Assembly: GCA_934277495.1 (NCBI GenBank)
Contig: CAKQUI010000108.1
Span: forward strand, 1-7,005
Length of the DNA stretch: 7,005 nucleotides
Direction: 5' to 3'
DNA from: an uncultured Clostridia bacterium
GTDB taxonomy: Bacteria > Bacillota > Clostridia > Peptostreptococcales > Anaerovoracaceae
This document shows, piece by piece, positions 5,620 through 7,005 of this stretch; position 1 is the first letter of the stretch, and the number at the start of each line of letters is the position of its first letter. Below the pieces are notes generated by a model, which worked only from the letters and a program-made list of their open reading frames with translations, made no database searches and was not told where the DNA came from. Both the position numbers and the translations under genes were made by a program.

Positions 5620-7005
5620 TCATCTTTCGTATGTCACATTCCCGTCCATCATGGTGAATACGACTTCGGCGCCTTTTATTTCATCTTCCGGTATGTCGAA
5701 CAGGTTCCTGTCCAGGACTATCACATCGGCAAGTTTGCCTGCCTCCAAGGTCCCCAGCTCGTTTTCCCTGCCGTAGACTTTTGCCGAGCCGAGGGTGTTG
5801 GCTGTCCGTGCCTCTCTCAGTGTGATGTTTTCGCCGTTGTCTGCGCCGGCCTGGCTCCCATCATAGTTTTTGCGAGTCACCGCTGCACATATACCCGGCA
5901 GCTGGTTGTACTTCACTACCGGAAAGTCAGTTCCGAAGGCCATCGTCACGCCTGCATCCAGTATCGACCTGAAGGGCCACTCCCAGCGGCATCTTTCCTC
6001 GCCTACCCTTGCCAGCTTCTCATTGTTGTCCAGCGGCAGATGTTCTCCCTGCAGCGAGGCTATGACATCCAGCTCCCTGAACCGCTCCAGGTCTGCCGGA
6101 TCTATCGTCTCTATGTGCTCGATGGAATTCCTGAGCCCGTGGCGCCCGTTTGCTCTGATGGAGGCTTCGAATGCATCCAGCGCCATCCTGACAGCTGCAT
6201 CTCCGATACAGTGTATCCTCACCGGCAGTCCTGCTGCATTCCCAGCTATGATGCTGGCTTCAAGACTTTCCCTGGTTGCCAGCGGTACGCCTTCGCCGCA
6301 GGTATCCGGGTGATCTGCATAAGGTTCCAGCAGATATCCTGTGTATGTCGAGGTGACCCCGTCCAGGAATCCTTTGAGACCATTGATGCGGAAATACGGA
6401 GATGCGAATTCCTTCTGCCATTTCTTTGCTTCTGAAAAGTCCGTATGTCCCATCAGTGCTGTGTACACATGCACTCTGCTGGTGAATTCCCCTGCGTCTG
6501 CCATGCTGCCGAATACTTTGTATCTGTCGTGGTAGAAATCCTTGTATTCATCGGCGCTCATCTCGCTGATAGAAGTGACTCCGTATTTTGCAAGACCTTT
6601 CATGAAGTGCCTTGTTATATCCCGTATATCCTCCTCAGGAAAATCGTACAGTTTCTCCCAGGCGTATATCATAGCGTCCGGCTCGTATATGATGCCGTTC
6701 ATCTCACCGTTTTCATAAAGCCCTATGGAACCGCCTTTGAGCTCCATGTCCGGATGGTAGCCCGCCTCTTCCAGCGCTTTGCTGTTGAGCCAGCAGGTAT
6801 GTGCGTCTGCACAGTTCATATATACCGGCTTGTCGGGGACTATGCGGTCCAGGGACTCTTTCGTCGGAAGCGGTGCATCTCCCCAGTTTGCAGGGAACCA
6901 TCCGAATCCTCTTATACGTTTTTCATCAGGATGGCTGTCCGCATATTCCTTTATCATCCTGACAGCCTCCTCCTCGGAGGAGGAGCTGGTGATATCCACC
7001 ATGTG
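5620..7005 (-). CDS. Amidohydrolase family protein, YtcJ/COG1574 type (5' part outside window)
   Basis: This is a metal-dependent hydrolase of the amidohydrolase superfamily (TIM-barrel), in the YtcJ-like group whose members are usually about 530-550 residues. About 461 codons are visible. The frame stays open to the edge, and the missing N-terminus should hold the first metal-binding HxH motif, so the ATG at 7002 is internal. Counting from that Met, visible family motifs are NCADAHTCWLNSKAL (63-77), GVTSISEM (141-148), KGFLDGVTSTYTGYLLEPYAD (about 210-230), RIHCIGDAA (262-270) and SIEHIE (293-298), whose His residues are expected metal ligands. FGTDFPV (356-362) carries the conserved Asp, and GTLEAGKLADVIVLD (417-431) marks the return to the small composite domain. 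It likely hydrolyses an amide or similar C-N bond in the cytoplasm; the substrate is unknown. Its own terminator separates it from the TetR-transporter genes, so no functional link is implied. Confidence 0.92.
   Translation of the reverse strand, partial: HMVDITSSSSEEEAVRMIKEYADSHPDEKRIRGFGWFPANWGDAPLPTKESLDRIVPDKPVYMNCADAHTCWLNSKALEEAGYHPDMELKGGSIGLYENGEMNGIIYEPDAMIYAWEKLYDFPEEDIRDITRHFMKGLAKYGVTSISEMSADEYKDFYHDRYKVFGSMADAGEFTSRVHVYTALMGHTDFSEAKKWQKEFASPYFRINGLKGFLDGVTSTYTGYLLEPYADHPDTCGEGVPLATRESLEASIIAGNAAGLPVRIHCIGDAAVRMALDAFEASIRANGRHGLRNSIEHIETIDPADLERFRELDVIASLQGEHLPLDNNEKLARVGEERCRWEWPFRSILDAGVTMAFGTDFPVVKYNQLPGICAAVTRKNYDGSQAGADNGENITLREARTANTLGSAKVYGRENELGTLEAGKLADVIVLDRNLFDIPEDEIKGAEVVFTMMDGNVTYER

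Noticed and set aside
5524..6435. 303-codon open frame on the plus strand
   Set aside because: It starts at a TTG without a ribosome binding site, runs through the terminator hairpin, and lies antisense to the clearly conserved amidohydrolase. Its translation is rich in Cys, Arg and Pro with no recognisable domain.
5620..7002. Amidohydrolase read as a complete protein starting at 7002
   Set aside because: The frame continues to the window edge, no ribosome binding site can be seen, and the N-terminal metal-binding part expected for the family is missing, so the Met is internal.

Overview
The window looks like a chromosomal segment of a Gram-positive anaerobe of the Clostridia/Eubacteriales type. 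This rests on strong AGGAGG-type ribosome binding sites, moderate GC content, frequent ATA isoleucine codons, intrinsic terminators, and the combination of a short TetR regulator with an MMPL transporter and a secreted heptad-repeat protein. No genus can be assigned from the sequence alone. All genes I accept lie on the minus strand, so the window reads right to left.

Layout, in the direction of transcription. (1) 7005-5620: the C-terminal ~460 codons of a metal-dependent amidohydrolase of the YtcJ/COG1574 type. Its start lies beyond the right edge, and it is closed by a long hairpin terminator at 5530-5572. (2) 5619-5217: a 403-base intergenic stretch. It holds that terminator, a well-formed plus-strand promoter that would give a very short transcript, and the promoter/operator region of the regulator. 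(3) 5216-4638: a TetR-family regulator, followed by a palindromic terminator at 4597-4629. (4) 4519-2396: an MMPL/RND-superfamily transporter of 707 residues. (5) 2358-241: a secreted 705-residue protein with Leu/Gly heptad repeats resembling the extracellular part of YhgE/Pip proteins. It starts 37 bases after the transporter stop and is probably cotranscribed with it. (6) A terminator at 129-178, a good promoter at 80-108, and the first four codons of another gene at the left edge.

The likely functional unit is TetR regulator, MMPL pump and secreted heptad-repeat protein. The regulator would sense a ligand, perhaps a lipid or another hydrophobic compound, and control a pump that works with an extracellular partner. 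Two inverted repeats of the same architecture (6- or 7-base arms around an 8-base spacer) overlap the candidate promoters of the regulator and of the pump. They are the best candidates for its operators, although the regions are AT-rich and the half-sites are not identical.

I see no rRNA, tRNA, CRISPR array, insertion sequence, known riboswitch or prophage signal. The most noteworthy items are the transporter/heptad-protein pair with Gly/Asp-rich inserts, the paired operator candidates, the possible ~80-base RNA near 5493-5574, and two start-codon corrections.
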